Assembly: GCA_964477445.1 (NCBI GenBank)
Contig: CAYZED010000008.1
Location: 32,685-96,684, forward strand
Length of the DNA: 64,000 nucleotides
Source: CAYZED01 sp964477445
GTDB lineage: Bacteria > Bacillota > Clostridia > Lutisporales > Lutisporaceae
Direction: 5' to 3'
This document shows, piece after piece, positions 8,590-17,242 of the stretch. The stretch's first letter is position 1; each line of letters opens with the position of its first letter. The notes under the pieces were generated by a model. That model had not been told where the DNA came from. It made no database searches and saw only the letters and a program-made list of their open reading frames with translations. A program made the position numbers and the translations under genes.

Positions 8590-9457
8590 CTATTTCTTTC
8601 ATATCCTCTGGCAATTGTGAACTAAGCTCAATAAGTTCATTTTTTATAGGATGAACAAACGATAGATTAAAAGCATGTAACGCTTGCCTGGAGATTTTTC
8701 CCATATTTCCTCCGTACATTGAGTCGCCGAGTAACGGATGCCCAATATGTGAGAAATGAGCTCTAATTTGATGAGTTCTGCCTGTAAATAGATCAACCTC
8801 AACTAGCGAGATGTTTTTTTCACTCTTAATTATTGAATAACCTGTTTTTGATGGAGAACCTATTTCGATTACTCCCCTTTTTATTTTGCCCTCTACTAAT
8901 CTTCCAATTGGTAAATCAATAATACCTTGATTTGGTTCTATTACCCCTTCTATTATCGCAAAATATTTCTTTTTTAATGTACATCTATAGTTTTCTTGAG
9001 CAAAAAGATTTTGTACATGAGGATGCTTTGCAAAAAGAGTAATACCAGAAGTGTCTTTATCTAGCCTAGTAATGGCATGAATTCCTGAACGTTCATCTCT
9101 ATCGTGAAATCTACGCATTAGAGCATTTGCAAGTGTTCCAGATTGGTAATTCCGACAAGGATGCACTGGAACTCCTGCTTTTTTATTTATAACAATAATC
9201 CATTGATCCTCGTATATTATTTCAAGTTCAAAATCTTCTAACTCAATGTTTTCGTTGTAACTTACAGGAAATTCAAGCGATAATAAATCCCCCGCGCTCA
9301 GTATTCTATTTACTTTTTCGACAACTCCATTAATTTTTATTCCATTCGATGTTTTCAAAGATATCAAAGCACGTCTTGATATTTTCAATACTTTTAATAA
9401 ATAGTCCTTTAATTTCTTTCCCTCAAAATCTTTAGTAATTATAATATCTGAGAACAT
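8576..9457 (-). CDS. RluA/RluD family pseudouridine synthase
   Basis: RNA uridine isomerase of the RluA family, 293 residues. An S4-like RNA-binding segment (ALISLKTSNGIKINGVV) precedes the catalytic domain with the motif AITRLDKDTSG holding the catalytic aspartate and the later GRTHQIRAHFSHIGHPLLGD. It starts 2 nt after the stop of a second RluA paralogue, so the two are co-transcribed. Its 3' end overlaps the end of the convergent histidine-kinase gene by 14 nt. Which uridine it modifies cannot be said. Confidence 0.92.
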   Translation of the reverse strand: MFSDIIITKDFEGKKLKDYLLKVLKISRRALISLKTSNGIKINGVVEKVNRILSAGDLLSLEFPVSYNENIELEDFELEIIYEDQWIIVINKKAGVPVHPCRNYQSGTLANALMRRFHDRDERSGIHAITRLDKDTSGITLFAKHPHVQNLFAQENYRCTLKKKYFAIIEGVIEPNQGIIDLPIGRLVEGKIKRGVIEIGSPSKTGYSIIKSEKNISLVEVDLFTGRTHQIRAHFSHIGHPLLGDSMYGGNMGKISRQALHAFNLSFVHPIKNELIELSSQLPEDMKEIVNSL

Positions 9458-9458
9458 T

Positions 9459-10346
9459 TTAGTCTCCCGTTCTTAAAACATCTAAGAGCTTAACCATATC
9501 CTCTGGTAAATCGGATTCAACCTCTATCAAATCTTTGTTTTCGGGATTCATGAAACTTATTTTATATGCATGTAACGCTTGTCTATTGAAAATATCAGTT
9601 ACACCTCCATAAAGAGCATCTCCAACTATCGGACAACCAATATATTTCATATGCGCTCTTATTTGATGCGTTCTGCCCGTAATCAAACTAAGCTCAAGCA
9701 ATGAATATGATTCAAATCTTTCAACTACTTTGTACTCAGTAACTGCCTTTAGTCCAATAGAAGAAATTTTTATGACACCTGTGTTTTCGTAATCTTTCAT
9801 TAAAGGGGCGTCGATAACGCCCTCTGAGTCCTCAGGAGCGTTAGATACAATCGCATAATATAACTTCTCTCCTTTGTCGTATGCTTCTTGTAAAGAGCTA
9901 TGAGCTTGACCTGAAAGCGGTACTATAACTAGTCCACTTGTATCTCTATCTAATCTATTCAAAAATCTAACAGGCGCTGAAATTCCTAGCTTTTCAAACA
10001 AAAACATAACCCCGTTAGCTAAAGTTCCTGTTTCAATTTTCTCACTAGTGTGCATTACAATTCCTGTAGGTTTTTCAATAACTAAAAAAGTATCAGTTTG
10101 TTCTAAAATTTCTAGTCCAAGATCCTCAGGTAAAATATCCGACATTTTTTTATTTTCAAAATCCATAATTTCAAGAGTCATACCGCTTTTTATCTTTGAA
10201 TCGCCATATCCCTTTTTTCCATCGACTTTAATAAGCCCCTCGCTAAGTAGTCTTTTAACAAGTCTACCTGAGTAACCCATTACGTCCATTAGATATGCCT
10301 TTAACTTTTTGTTTTTTTCATTTTCTTGTATTAATATTTCTTTCAT
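9459..10346 (-). CDS. RluA/RluD family pseudouridine synthase (second copy)
   Basis: Paralogue of the following gene with S4-like RLVKRLLSEGLIKVDGKKG, catalytic RFLNRLDRDTSG and the conserved GRTHQIRAHMKYIGCPIVGD. The ATG at 10346 follows GGAGC; an in-frame start 15 nt further up lacks a good site. The tandem pair probably arose by duplication but the proteins have diverged well beyond recent copying, which suggests different RNA targets. It lies 25 nt after an MFS exporter gene on the same strand. Confidence 0.92.
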   Translation of the reverse strand: MKEILIQENEKNKKLKAYLMDVMGYSGRLVKRLLSEGLIKVDGKKGYGDSKIKSGMTLEIMDFENKKMSDILPEDLGLEILEQTDTFLVIEKPTGIVMHTSEKIETGTLANGVMFLFEKLGISAPVRFLNRLDRDTSGLVIVPLSGQAHSSLQEAYDKGEKLYYAIVSNAPEDSEGVIDAPLMKDYENTGVIKISSIGLKAVTEYKVVERFESYSLLELSLITGRTHQIRAHMKYIGCPIVGDALYGGVTDIFNRQALHAYKISFMNPENKDLIEVESDLPEDMVKLLDVLRTGD

Positions 10347-10371
10347 TTTTGCTCCTAACAACTTTTAATTT

Positions 10372-11610
10372 TCAACTACCAATTTCTTTTAAGTTTAGAT
10401 CCTTATAAAATTTTAGATACATAATTATCATAAATACTAAAGCTATAGATCCACTAATTAACAAGCTTATCTGGATTCCATAGTTTTCGGTGAGAAAGCC
10501 AGAAAACATACTTCCTACTGGTGAAACACCCACTAAGACTAATGCGTATACGCTCATTATTCTACCCCTAAGATAGTCTGGTGAATTAACTTGTAAAAAT
10601 GTATTACATGATGACATACCAGTACTCATACAGTAACCCAAAACCAACATTAAAGCCATCGCTTGCTCAAAATTTTTAACATATCCTAATAGAATCAAAA
10701 CTATTCCTAACATCCCAAAACCTATAAAAATTTGACTGATTTTTATCCCCTTATGACTAATTGTAGCTAACCTGATCGCTCCAATAAATGCCCCAATTCC
10801 TAATGACGCCATTAAAAAACCAAAAGTACTCGAATCCCCATTTAAAACAACTTTTGCGATTACTGGTACAATTAGATTAAAATTTAGCGAAAAAGTACTA
10901 ATTACTGCTATTATTAATACTATCGTAGAAAGTTTAATATGATTAAATATATATACTAAACCTTCTTTAGTGTCTTGGAGTATACTGCCTTTTATTGTGT
11001 TTTGAATTTTCATTCCACTTTTCATAAAGCTAGATCCAATTATTATTGGGATAAAAGATAAAGCATTTAATAAAAAGCAAGTAGCTGGGCCCCAAACACT
11101 AAAAATAATACCTGCTAGTGCGGGACCAACAATTCTAGCTGCATTGAATATCGCTGAATTTAATGATATTGCATTCATCAAATGTTCTTTCCCGGCCCAT
11201 TCTACCATAACTGCTTGTCTGATAGGCATATCAAGGCAATTCAACAACCCTAATATGAGTGCTAACACCCCGATATTCCAAATGTTTTGAAAATTGAAGT
11301 AAACTATTATAGATAGTGCAAATGCATTAATGGCCATTAGTATTTGAATAGTTTTGAACAATGCTTTCTTTGGAACTCTATCAACTATAGCTCCAACTGG
11401 AAGTGAAAATAAAAGAACAGGTAAAAACTGTAGTGCGGTTATTACACCTAATAAAAGTGGTGAATTGGTCATCTGATAAACTAACCAAGACTGCCCAACT
11501 GACTGCATCCAAGTGCCTATTAATGAAAAACATTGGCCCAAAAAAAAGATTCTATAATCCATGCTTTTTAAAGCCGGAAAATACTTACTTGCTACTCTTA
11601 TAAGATTCAA
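10372..11610 (-). CDS. MFS transporter (MFS_3 / enterobactin-exporter-like)
   Basis: Integral membrane protein of 412 residues with twelve predicted helices. The N-terminal YRIFFLGQCFSLIGTWMQSVGQSWLVYQ and the loop GAIVDRVPKKALF between helices 2 and 3 are typical of the MFS_3 group, which includes EntS-like exporters and macrolide efflux proteins. A second conserved loop NSPDYLRGRIMSVYAL lies in the C-terminal half. The substrate is unknown. It is preceded by the terminator of the methyltransferase gene and read together with the two pseudouridine synthases. Confidence 0.88.
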   Translation of the reverse strand: MNLIRVASKYFPALKSMDYRIFFLGQCFSLIGTWMQSVGQSWLVYQMTNSPLLLGVITALQFLPVLLFSLPVGAIVDRVPKKALFKTIQILMAINAFALSIIVYFNFQNIWNIGVLALILGLLNCLDMPIRQAVMVEWAGKEHLMNAISLNSAIFNAARIVGPALAGIIFSVWGPATCFLLNALSFIPIIIGSSFMKSGMKIQNTIKGSILQDTKEGLVYIFNHIKLSTIVLIIAVISTFSLNFNLIVPVIAKVVLNGDSSTFGFLMASLGIGAFIGAIRLATISHKGIKISQIFIGFGMLGIVLILLGYVKNFEQAMALMLVLGYCMSTGMSSCNTFLQVNSPDYLRGRIMSVYALVLVGVSPVGSMFSGFLTENYGIQISLLISGSIALVFMIIMYLKFYKDLNLKEIGS

Positions 11611-11640
11611 AATATCACGTCTTCCTAAAATAATTCAAAG

Positions 11641-11670
11641 AAATCAAAACCGGATAATCAAGTTATCCGG
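11641..11670 (-). terminator. Intrinsic terminator after the methyltransferase gene
   Basis: Minus-strand hairpin CCGGATAA-CTTGA-TTATCCGG (11650-11670) followed by TTTTGATTT. It separates the methyltransferase from the MFS gene. Confidence 0.8.
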
Positions 11671-11681
11671 TCATAATTATA

Positions 11682-12758
11682 TCACAATCTGAGGAATCTC
11701 GCTAATGAAGGTGTTATCTTAAAACTTTCAGATATCACTTTATACTTTTCTAATGCTATGTTCCTATTAGATAATAATTCATTTTTGTTTGTTAATCTTT
11801 TGTTTTTTATTGCTCTAATCATAAGATTTTTTGGCGTATCCAATGGTGAAATGTATTCAACTATTGAGGTTTCATAGCCTTTTGCTTCTAATATCAACGC
11901 TCTGACGCTGTCCGTCAACAAGTCATTAAATCTAGCTTTTAAAATTCCATGTTTAAAAATCGAATCTAGTGCTTCATTTTCAATCTGTGATAGTAATTCT
12001 TTCTGACAACAAGGTATTACGACAATCAAGTCAGAACCAAATCTAACTCCTGCAGCTAACGCTAGATCTGTAGCAATATCGCATCCATGCAGGCTTATAA
12101 CGACATCAATATCACGCTTAGGCGAATAGTTCTTTATATCAAGTGCCAAAAACTCCATATTCCTATAAGCCAAGCTGTCTGCCATCTTCTTAGATGAATC
12201 AATAACATTTTCGTTTATATCTAGACAAACAAAATTACAATTCGTCTTCAGTTTCTCTTTTATATAGTAATTAAGTACAAAACTAAGATAAGATTTCCCA
12301 CAAGCACAATCAAGAATAGTAATTGATTCTTTATTTACGATTATGGTTTTTAGCATTTCATCAATTAATTCAACAAATCGATCAATTTGATTATATTTCC
12401 TAATCATATCATTTCGAATTTTTCCGTCCTTGGTCATTATCCCAATTTCTTTAAGTAAATCGTCAGCCTCTCCGGCTTTAATTATATAGTTTCTATTTGT
12501 TCTTAGAGTGGGATTATCATGTGCCTCTGATATTTCACTGTTAGTATTTGAATCAATTTTTCTAAACGAAACGCTGCTTTTATCGGAGTAAATTTCAACA
12601 CAATATCCACGCTCAGTATATAGAATAGTAAACTTCGTGGAATCTTTTAAAAATTCTTCAACAAATTCCGGAAAATCTATAGAATTAAACTCTTTCGCAA
12701 TAAAGTCTTTAGTATCTATATTCTTCGTATTAAAATTGCTATTCTGGTTTTTCGCCAC
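11682..12758 (-). CDS. Class I SAM-dependent methyltransferase (Methyltransf_32-like)
   Basis: Cytoplasmic methyltransferase of about 358 residues. The SAM-binding motif I is ILDCACGKSYLSFVLNYY, motif II FVCLDINENVID, and DVVISLHGCDIATDLAL follows; the downstream VVIPCCQKELL with paired cysteines is typical of the PF13679-like group. Substrate unknown, possibly an RNA or protein. The start is uncertain. The open frame runs back to 12935 inside the repeat-tailed pseudouridine synthase, which is unlikely to be used; I place it at the GTG at 12758, a 20-bp overlap with that gene, without a convincing ribosome site. Translational coupling to the upstream gene is likely. Confidence 0.82.
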   Translation of the reverse strand: MAKNQNSNFNTKNIDTKDFIAKEFNSIDFPEFVEEFLKDSTKFTILYTERGYCVEIYSDKSSVSFRKIDSNTNSEISEAHDNPTLRTNRNYIIKAGEADDLLKEIGIMTKDGKIRNDMIRKYNQIDRFVELIDEMLKTIIVNKESITILDCACGKSYLSFVLNYYIKEKLKTNCNFVCLDINENVIDSSKKMADSLAYRNMEFLALDIKNYSPKRDIDVVISLHGCDIATDLALAAGVRFGSDLIVVIPCCQKELLSQIENEALDSIFKHGILKARFNDLLTDSVRALILEAKGYETSIVEYISPLDTPKNLMIRAIKNKRLTNKNELLSNRNIALEKYKVISESFKITPSLARFLRL

Positions 12759-14376
12759 TCTCAGTACTAACTTTTTTTTGGTTGTTATAGAAATTTCCGC
12801 CACGTTTATTTTTGTTCCCATTATATCTTTTATGGTTATTGTTTGGATAAAATCCTGGTTTTCCACCATTCTGTCTGCTAACCCGATCGTTAACATTTTC
12901 AATTTCGATTTCTGTTGATTGTTCATTTTTAGCAATATGCTCCTTAATGTTCGGATGGTGCTTAATTATTGGCCTAGGATTTATTGGTGCTTTCTGATTT
13001 ATTGGCGCCCTTTGATTGACAGGTGTGTTTGGGTTCACAGGTTCCTTCGAGTTAATAGGGGTGTTTTGTCTTATTGGAGCATTAGGATTATTTGATGCGT
13101 TTTGTTTTATTGGTACATTAGAATTATTTGATGCATTTTGTTTTAATGGGGCGTTAGGGTTGTTTGACACGTTTTGTCTTATTGGCGCATTAGAATTATT
13201 TGATGCATTTTGTTTTATTGGCGCATTAGTATTATTTGTTGTATTTTGTTTTATTGACGCATTTTGGTTATTCGGTGCGTTTTGTTTTATTGGCGCTTTA
13301 TAGTTATTTGCAGCAATAGTATTGATAGGTTCCTTATTGCTATTAGGGTATTTTTGATTAAACGGTCTATTATTCCCTACTGGTCGATCTTGTTTAAAAG
13401 GTCTTTCATCCTTAAATGTCTTTTTTACTGTGTCTCGGTTTTTATCAAATATTCTTCCAATTACTTCTTGGAAATCTTTTGGTAATGGACTTTCTATGTT
13501 TTTGTCTTTTAAGTATATTAGGTGGTCTTCGCCATCATTAAAATGAACTTTAAAAGCAAAAAGAAGCTGTGAATCCATTGGTTCTTTTCCGCCACCATAT
13601 TTAACATCACCGTATAAAGGATGCCCAATTCCAGAAAAATGAGCTCTGATTTGGTGCGGTCTTCCTGTAACTAATTCAACCTCTAATAAAGAGTAATTAT
13701 TATTCCTCATTAAAACTTTATAAATTGTATGTGAATCTTTAGCATCTTCTTCTCCAGGTCTACCAAACCTTGTCTTATTCCTTTTTTCATCTTTTACAAG
13801 AGTCTCTTTGATTTCACCATCTTTTTTTACCATGCCTTTTACAACGCATAAATAGTATTTAGAAATCTTTCTCTCTCTAATCATTTTGTTTAGAAGTCTT
13901 AAAGTAGCGTAATTCTTGGCCACCAAGACTAATCCTGCAGTATTTCTATCCAGTCTATTACATGCTGAAGGCGCAAATGTCATTGACTTTGTTCCGGGAA
14001 CCTTCCTCAAATACCAGTGAACACGATCAACAAGAGTGTCTTTATCTGACTCTTTATCTGGGTGAGTAAGCATTCCGATAGGTTTGTTAACAACCAACAA
14101 GTTTTCGTCTTCAAAAACTATATTTATTATCTCACTCTTCTCATCAAATCTTAATTGAGCTTTTTCTTGATGCACCGCAATATCATCAATAAATAATTGT
14201 ACTCTATCTCCAACCGTAAGCATAAAGTTTTCGGGTTCTTTTTGGTCATTTACTTTAACTTTTCCTGTTCGCAAATGCTTATATATTTCACCAAGAGGAT
14301 GATCCTTTAAATATTTTCTTAAGAACCTATCTAGTCGCTGATGCGCCTCGTTTGTTGAGATTTTTAATTCTATCAT
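12739..14376 (-). CDS. RluA family pseudouridine synthase with long repeat tail
   Basis: Third RluA-family enzyme of the window, 545 residues instead of the usual 300. Residues 1-320 are the normal enzyme: S4-like start, catalytic ACNRLDRNTAG and GRPHQIRAHFSGIGHPLYGD. Residues about 330-545 form a disordered, Asn/Pro/Lys-rich tail with about nine copies of a 12-residue unit (NAPIKQNASNNS and variants), ending in an Arg/Gly/Asn-rich segment NKRGGNFYNNQKK that could bind RNA. Tail function is unknown. Its stop overlaps the start of the methyltransferase gene. Confidence 0.9.
   Translation of the reverse strand: MIELKISTNEAHQRLDRFLRKYLKDHPLGEIYKHLRTGKVKVNDQKEPENFMLTVGDRVQLFIDDIAVHQEKAQLRFDEKSEIINIVFEDENLLVVNKPIGMLTHPDKESDKDTLVDRVHWYLRKVPGTKSMTFAPSACNRLDRNTAGLVLVAKNYATLRLLNKMIRERKISKYYLCVVKGMVKKDGEIKETLVKDEKRNKTRFGRPGEEDAKDSHTIYKVLMRNNNYSLLEVELVTGRPHQIRAHFSGIGHPLYGDVKYGGGKEPMDSQLLFAFKVHFNDGEDHLIYLKDKNIESPLPKDFQEVIGRIFDKNRDTVKKTFKDERPFKQDRPVGNNRPFNQKYPNSNKEPINTIAANNYKAPIKQNAPNNQNASIKQNTTNNTNAPIKQNASNNSNAPIRQNVSNNPNAPLKQNASNNSNVPIKQNASNNPNAPIRQNTPINSKEPVNPNTPVNQRAPINQKAPINPRPIIKHHPNIKEHIAKNEQSTEIEIENVNDRVSRQNGGKPGFYPNNNHKRYNGNKNKRGGNFYNNQKKVSTESGEKPE
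12981..13310. repeat. 36-bp coding minisatellite, about nine units
   Basis: Direct repeats with a 36-bp period (plus-strand core TTATTGGCGCATTAGAATTA) encode the 12-residue tail units of the pseudouridine synthase. Units in the middle are almost identical and those at the left end are degenerate. Because the unit is a multiple of 3, copy-number change would keep the frame. There are no unique spacers, so this is not a CRISPR array. Confidence 0.9.
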
Positions 14377-14420
14377 ATATTTACCTTTCGAAATTTATAT
14401 TAAATGCTTCAGAATATTAC

Positions 14421-14458
14421 TAAAAGAAAAGTAATGATGTCTTATTAATCATTACTTT
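14421..14458 (-). terminator. Intrinsic terminator after the Rpn-type nuclease gene
   Basis: Minus-strand stem AAAGTAATGAT/ATCATTACTTT (14448-14458 with 14428-14438) followed by TCTTTTA. It lies between the nuclease gene and the repeat-tailed pseudouridine synthase. Confidence 0.7.
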
Positions 14459-14560
14459 AACATTTATATTATACTCTATTTGAGCTTTTAAGCAATACCC
14501 AGGTGAAGGGGCTTTGAATTATATCCATTAATTTGAAATGTGTTTTTTCATTATTCATCC

Positions 14561-15448
14561 TCAAAGATTCTTTGATAACATAATAATTCTTTCAAATGGA
14601 AGTTCTGTTGTTTGTACAATATCTTCTATGGATAAACCCCTTTTTAAAAGCCTTTTAGCTACCTTAATCATAGCTTCTTCTTTACCTTCTTCTTTACCTT
14701 CTTCTTTTGCGGATTCAAGAATCCCTATTTCTTGACCTAGATAGGCAAGATATCCATCATACGCTCGTCTCTCATCTTCTGGCATCATCAAATAATCAAG
14801 TTTTTTTGCTGCCAATAAAATACCAGGTGACTTAAAATCATCTCGTATCGCTCCGTGCTTAAAAAAATACACCCATTCATCAATAGCGTCATTTATAATA
14901 TCTTTAAATTTTTCGGCATAAATCATATAGTATTCAGGAAAAACGCCCTTACTGGTTACAACTGAAACGGTGTCACCTTTTACTGCTGCTTCATGTAAAA
15001 TTAGCGGCTTATGCGTGTGCATTCCCACTAGCTCAGTGATGCCATAATAAATAAAATCAGTATTTTCTTTTTCGTCAACTCTCATAGTATGGTAAAGAAT
15101 GCTAATCGAAATTACCTTTGCTACTTCATTGTATCTGTTTCCAAGTTCGATGCTTTCAACAACCGCTTTCGACGTTCCCCACAAAAGTCTTTGGAGGTAA
15201 TCAGCTTCTCTCTGATTCTGAATCTCAATTATTATTTGTCGTCCTTGTGAATCTTTGCATTTTAAGTCAACTCTATTAAACTTCCTGTTTTCTGCCTCGA
15301 TATTACTCTCACTTTCAAGTATATCGAGAACCTTAATTTCTTCCTTTAAAAGGTTTGACAAGAAGGCTTCAAGAACATCAAAGTTAGCTTTATTCCTCAA
15401 TATATATTTCATTGCCCAATCAAACCGGATAAGTTTTTTATTTGACAT
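14561..15448 (-). CDS. Rpn family PD-(D/E)XK nuclease (transposase_31/PDDEXK_2)
   Basis: Recombination-promoting nuclease / putative transposase family protein, 295 residues. The nuclease core is visible at residues about 15-110: FDWAMKYILRNKANFDVLEAFL, then FNRVDLKCKDSQGRQIIIEIQNQ, which supplies the acidic and glutamine residues of the PD-(D/E)XK site, followed by DYLQRLLWGTSKAV. The C-terminal part ends in a charged EEGKEEGKEEAM helix typical of the family. The ATG at 15448 has GGGAGAG 9 nt upstream. Rpn proteins cut DNA and aid RecA-independent recombination; some are proposed in phage defence. No inverted repeats or target duplication are visible, so it is not a complete insertion sequence. 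Confidence 0.88.
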   Translation of the reverse strand: MSNKKLIRFDWAMKYILRNKANFDVLEAFLSNLLKEEIKVLDILESESNIEAENRKFNRVDLKCKDSQGRQIIIEIQNQREADYLQRLLWGTSKAVVESIELGNRYNEVAKVISISILYHTMRVDEKENTDFIYYGITELVGMHTHKPLILHEAAVKGDTVSVVTSKGVFPEYYMIYAEKFKDIINDAIDEWVYFFKHGAIRDDFKSPGILLAAKKLDYLMMPEDERRAYDGYLAYLGQEIGILESAKEEGKEEGKEEAMIKVAKRLLKRGLSIEDIVQTTELPFERIIMLSKNL

Positions 15449-15516
15449 ATTATTCACTCTCCCTAGCTTACTTACATGTCTATTTTAACATATGTATAAA
15501 AATATACAATTAAACT

Positions 15517-16617
15517 TCAAATTATCAGCATTGCATCCCCAAAACTAAAAAATCTATATTTCTCTTCCACCGCAATTTTATATGCATTTAAAACATTCTC
15601 ACGACTTGAAAAAGCAGATATTAGCATCAAAAGTGTGGATTCTGGGAGATGAAAATTTGTAATAATTACATCTGCAACTTTGAATTTGTAACCTGGATAA
15701 ATAAAAATCCCAGTACTTCCACTTCCAGCTTGCACTATGGAGTTCTCTTTTGTAACGCTCTCAAGCGTTCGCACAGAAGTAGTTCCCACACAAAAAACTC
15801 TACCGCCAGAAAACTTGGTTTCATTTATAATTTTTGCTGTTTCCTCGGATACGCTGTAATGCTCTTCATGCATTTTGTGTTCTTTTATGTTATCAATTTT
15901 TACAGGCCGAAAAGTCCCCAGTCCCACATGAAGTGTAACAAAAACCACTCTCACGCCTAGACTTTTTATTTCCTCGATTAATTCAGGAGTAAAATGTAAT
16001 CCAGCTGTAGGAGCCGCCGCTGAACCTTCATATTTCGAATAAATTGTTTGATATCTTTCACGATCAACTAATTCCTTGGTAATATAAGGAGGTAAAGGCA
16101 TTTTTCCTAACTTATCAAGAATAGCCTCGAAAGCACCTTCATATCTGAATTCTATTATTCTATTTCCACCATCAATAATTTCTAATATTTCGCATTCAAG
16201 CTCGAATTTTTTTTCGTTAGAAGCATTTTCTTCGTTTATAACATCGTCTTCTCTGGAAGAACTATTTCCTTCTGAAATTTCTTCGCCAAAAGTTACAATA
16301 TCTCCAACTCTGCACTTTTTTCCAGGCTTGACTAAGCACTCCCATCTATTCAGGGATTTTCTTTCAAGCAAAAGAATTTCAATCGCAGCGCCAGTGCTCT
16401 TTCTTCTTCCAAAAAGTCTAGCTGGTAAAACTCTAGTATCATTTAAAACCAAGCAATCTCCGCTTTTTAAGTAATCTTTAATATCAGAAAAAACTCTATG
16501 TGTAACAGTTCCAGATTCTCTATCCAAAACCATCAACCTAGAGTTATCTCTTTTTATCAACGGCTCTTGAGCAATTAATTCTTCAGGTAATTCAAAATAA
16601 AAATCCTTTAATTTCAT
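15517..16617 (-). CDS. queA: S-adenosylmethionine:tRNA ribosyltransferase-isomerase
   Basis: Makes epoxyqueuosine in the wobble position of tRNAs by moving the ribosyl part of SAM onto preQ1. The sequence opens KLKDFYFELPEELIAQEPL and shows PTAGLHFT, THVGLGTF-like TLHVGLGTFRPV and the C-terminal NFHLPESTLLMLISAF, all typical of QueA. Residues about 115-145 carry a polar, low-complexity insertion (SEGNSSSREDDVINEENASN) that shorter QueA proteins lack. The neighbouring queH catalyses the next step, so the two final steps of queuosine synthesis are together here. Confidence 0.97.
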   Translation of the reverse strand: MKLKDFYFELPEELIAQEPLIKRDNSRLMVLDRESGTVTHRVFSDIKDYLKSGDCLVLNDTRVLPARLFGRRKSTGAAIEILLLERKSLNRWECLVKPGKKCRVGDIVTFGEEISEGNSSSREDDVINEENASNEKKFELECEILEIIDGGNRIIEFRYEGAFEAILDKLGKMPLPPYITKELVDRERYQTIYSKYEGSAAAPTAGLHFTPELIEEIKSLGVRVVFVTLHVGLGTFRPVKIDNIKEHKMHEEHYSVSEETAKIINETKFSGGRVFCVGTTSVRTLESVTKENSIVQAGSGSTGIFIYPGYKFKVADVIITNFHLPESTLLMLISAFSSRENVLNAYKIAVEEKYRFFSFGDAMLII

Positions 16618-16681
16618 CTATTCTTCTCACTTTAATTCATACATATATCTATAATTCTTACATATATATCTTTTTTACATA

Positions 16682-17221
16682 TCATCTTTTATTTTTTACA
16701 TATCTCTCTTTTTCGCTGTATATACATCCGCAATATTTTTGTCTATACATTCCGAGTTCTCTGCTTTTTTCTACACCTTCTCTGTATCCTACTCTGAAAT
16801 CTTGGTAATAAAAGTCAATTTCGAACTTTTCTGCAATCTCTTCAGCTATTATTCTAATGCCCTCGTGTTTTTGGTATGGACTTACTAATAACGTTGTCGT
16901 AAATGCATCAAAACTATTCTCTTTAGCAGTTTTTGCAGTTCGTTCTAATCGTTCAATGTAACAATATGAACATCTATCTATTTCTTTTGAAGCAGTATGT
17001 CTCAAAAATTCTTCAAGATCATACTCATCAAATTTAATGACACTAATGCCTTCATTTTTTATATATTCCTCAGCTGTTTCCAGCCTTTTTTTATACTCAG
17101 TGAAGGGATGAATATTTGGGTTATATAAAAAGCCCGTTACTCTAAATTCTTTTTTTAACTGAGATAAAGGATAGATACTGCACGGCCCGCAGCACATATG
17201 CATCAAAATTCTTTTATTCAT
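16682..17221 (-). CDS. queH: Epoxyqueuosine reductase QueH
   Basis: Non-B12 epoxyqueuosine reductase of the QueH (DUF208) family, which converts epoxyqueuosine to queuosine in tRNA. The 179 residues show the signature cysteines: MHMCCGPCSIYPL at the N-terminus, RCSYCY near residue 82 and YCGCIYSE near the end, the ligands of the iron-sulphur cluster and iron site known for the family. It lies between ruvB and queA on the same strand; queuosine genes often sit beside ruvAB in Firmicutes. Confidence 0.95.
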   Translation of the reverse strand: MNKRILMHMCCGPCSIYPLSQLKKEFRVTGFLYNPNIHPFTEYKKRLETAEEYIKNEGISVIKFDEYDLEEFLRHTASKEIDRCSYCYIERLERTAKTAKENSFDAFTTTLLVSPYQKHEGIRIIAEEIAEKFEIDFYYQDFRVGYREGVEKSRELGMYRQKYCGCIYSEKERYVKNKR

Positions 17222-17242
17222 AAATTCTCCATAAAATAATTC

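Noticed and set aside
13016..13303. Plus-strand frame with repeats GALELFDAFCFI
   Set aside because: It is only the reverse reading of the repeat tail; the minus-strand gene explains the region.
12981..13310. Regular 36-bp repeats that look like a CRISPR array
   Set aside because: Units are contiguous without unique spacers and encode an in-frame 12-residue repeat of the pseudouridine synthase.
14561..15448. Complete insertion sequence around the Rpn-type gene
   Set aside because: No terminal inverted repeats or target duplications were seen; the family acts as a nuclease outside classical IS elements.
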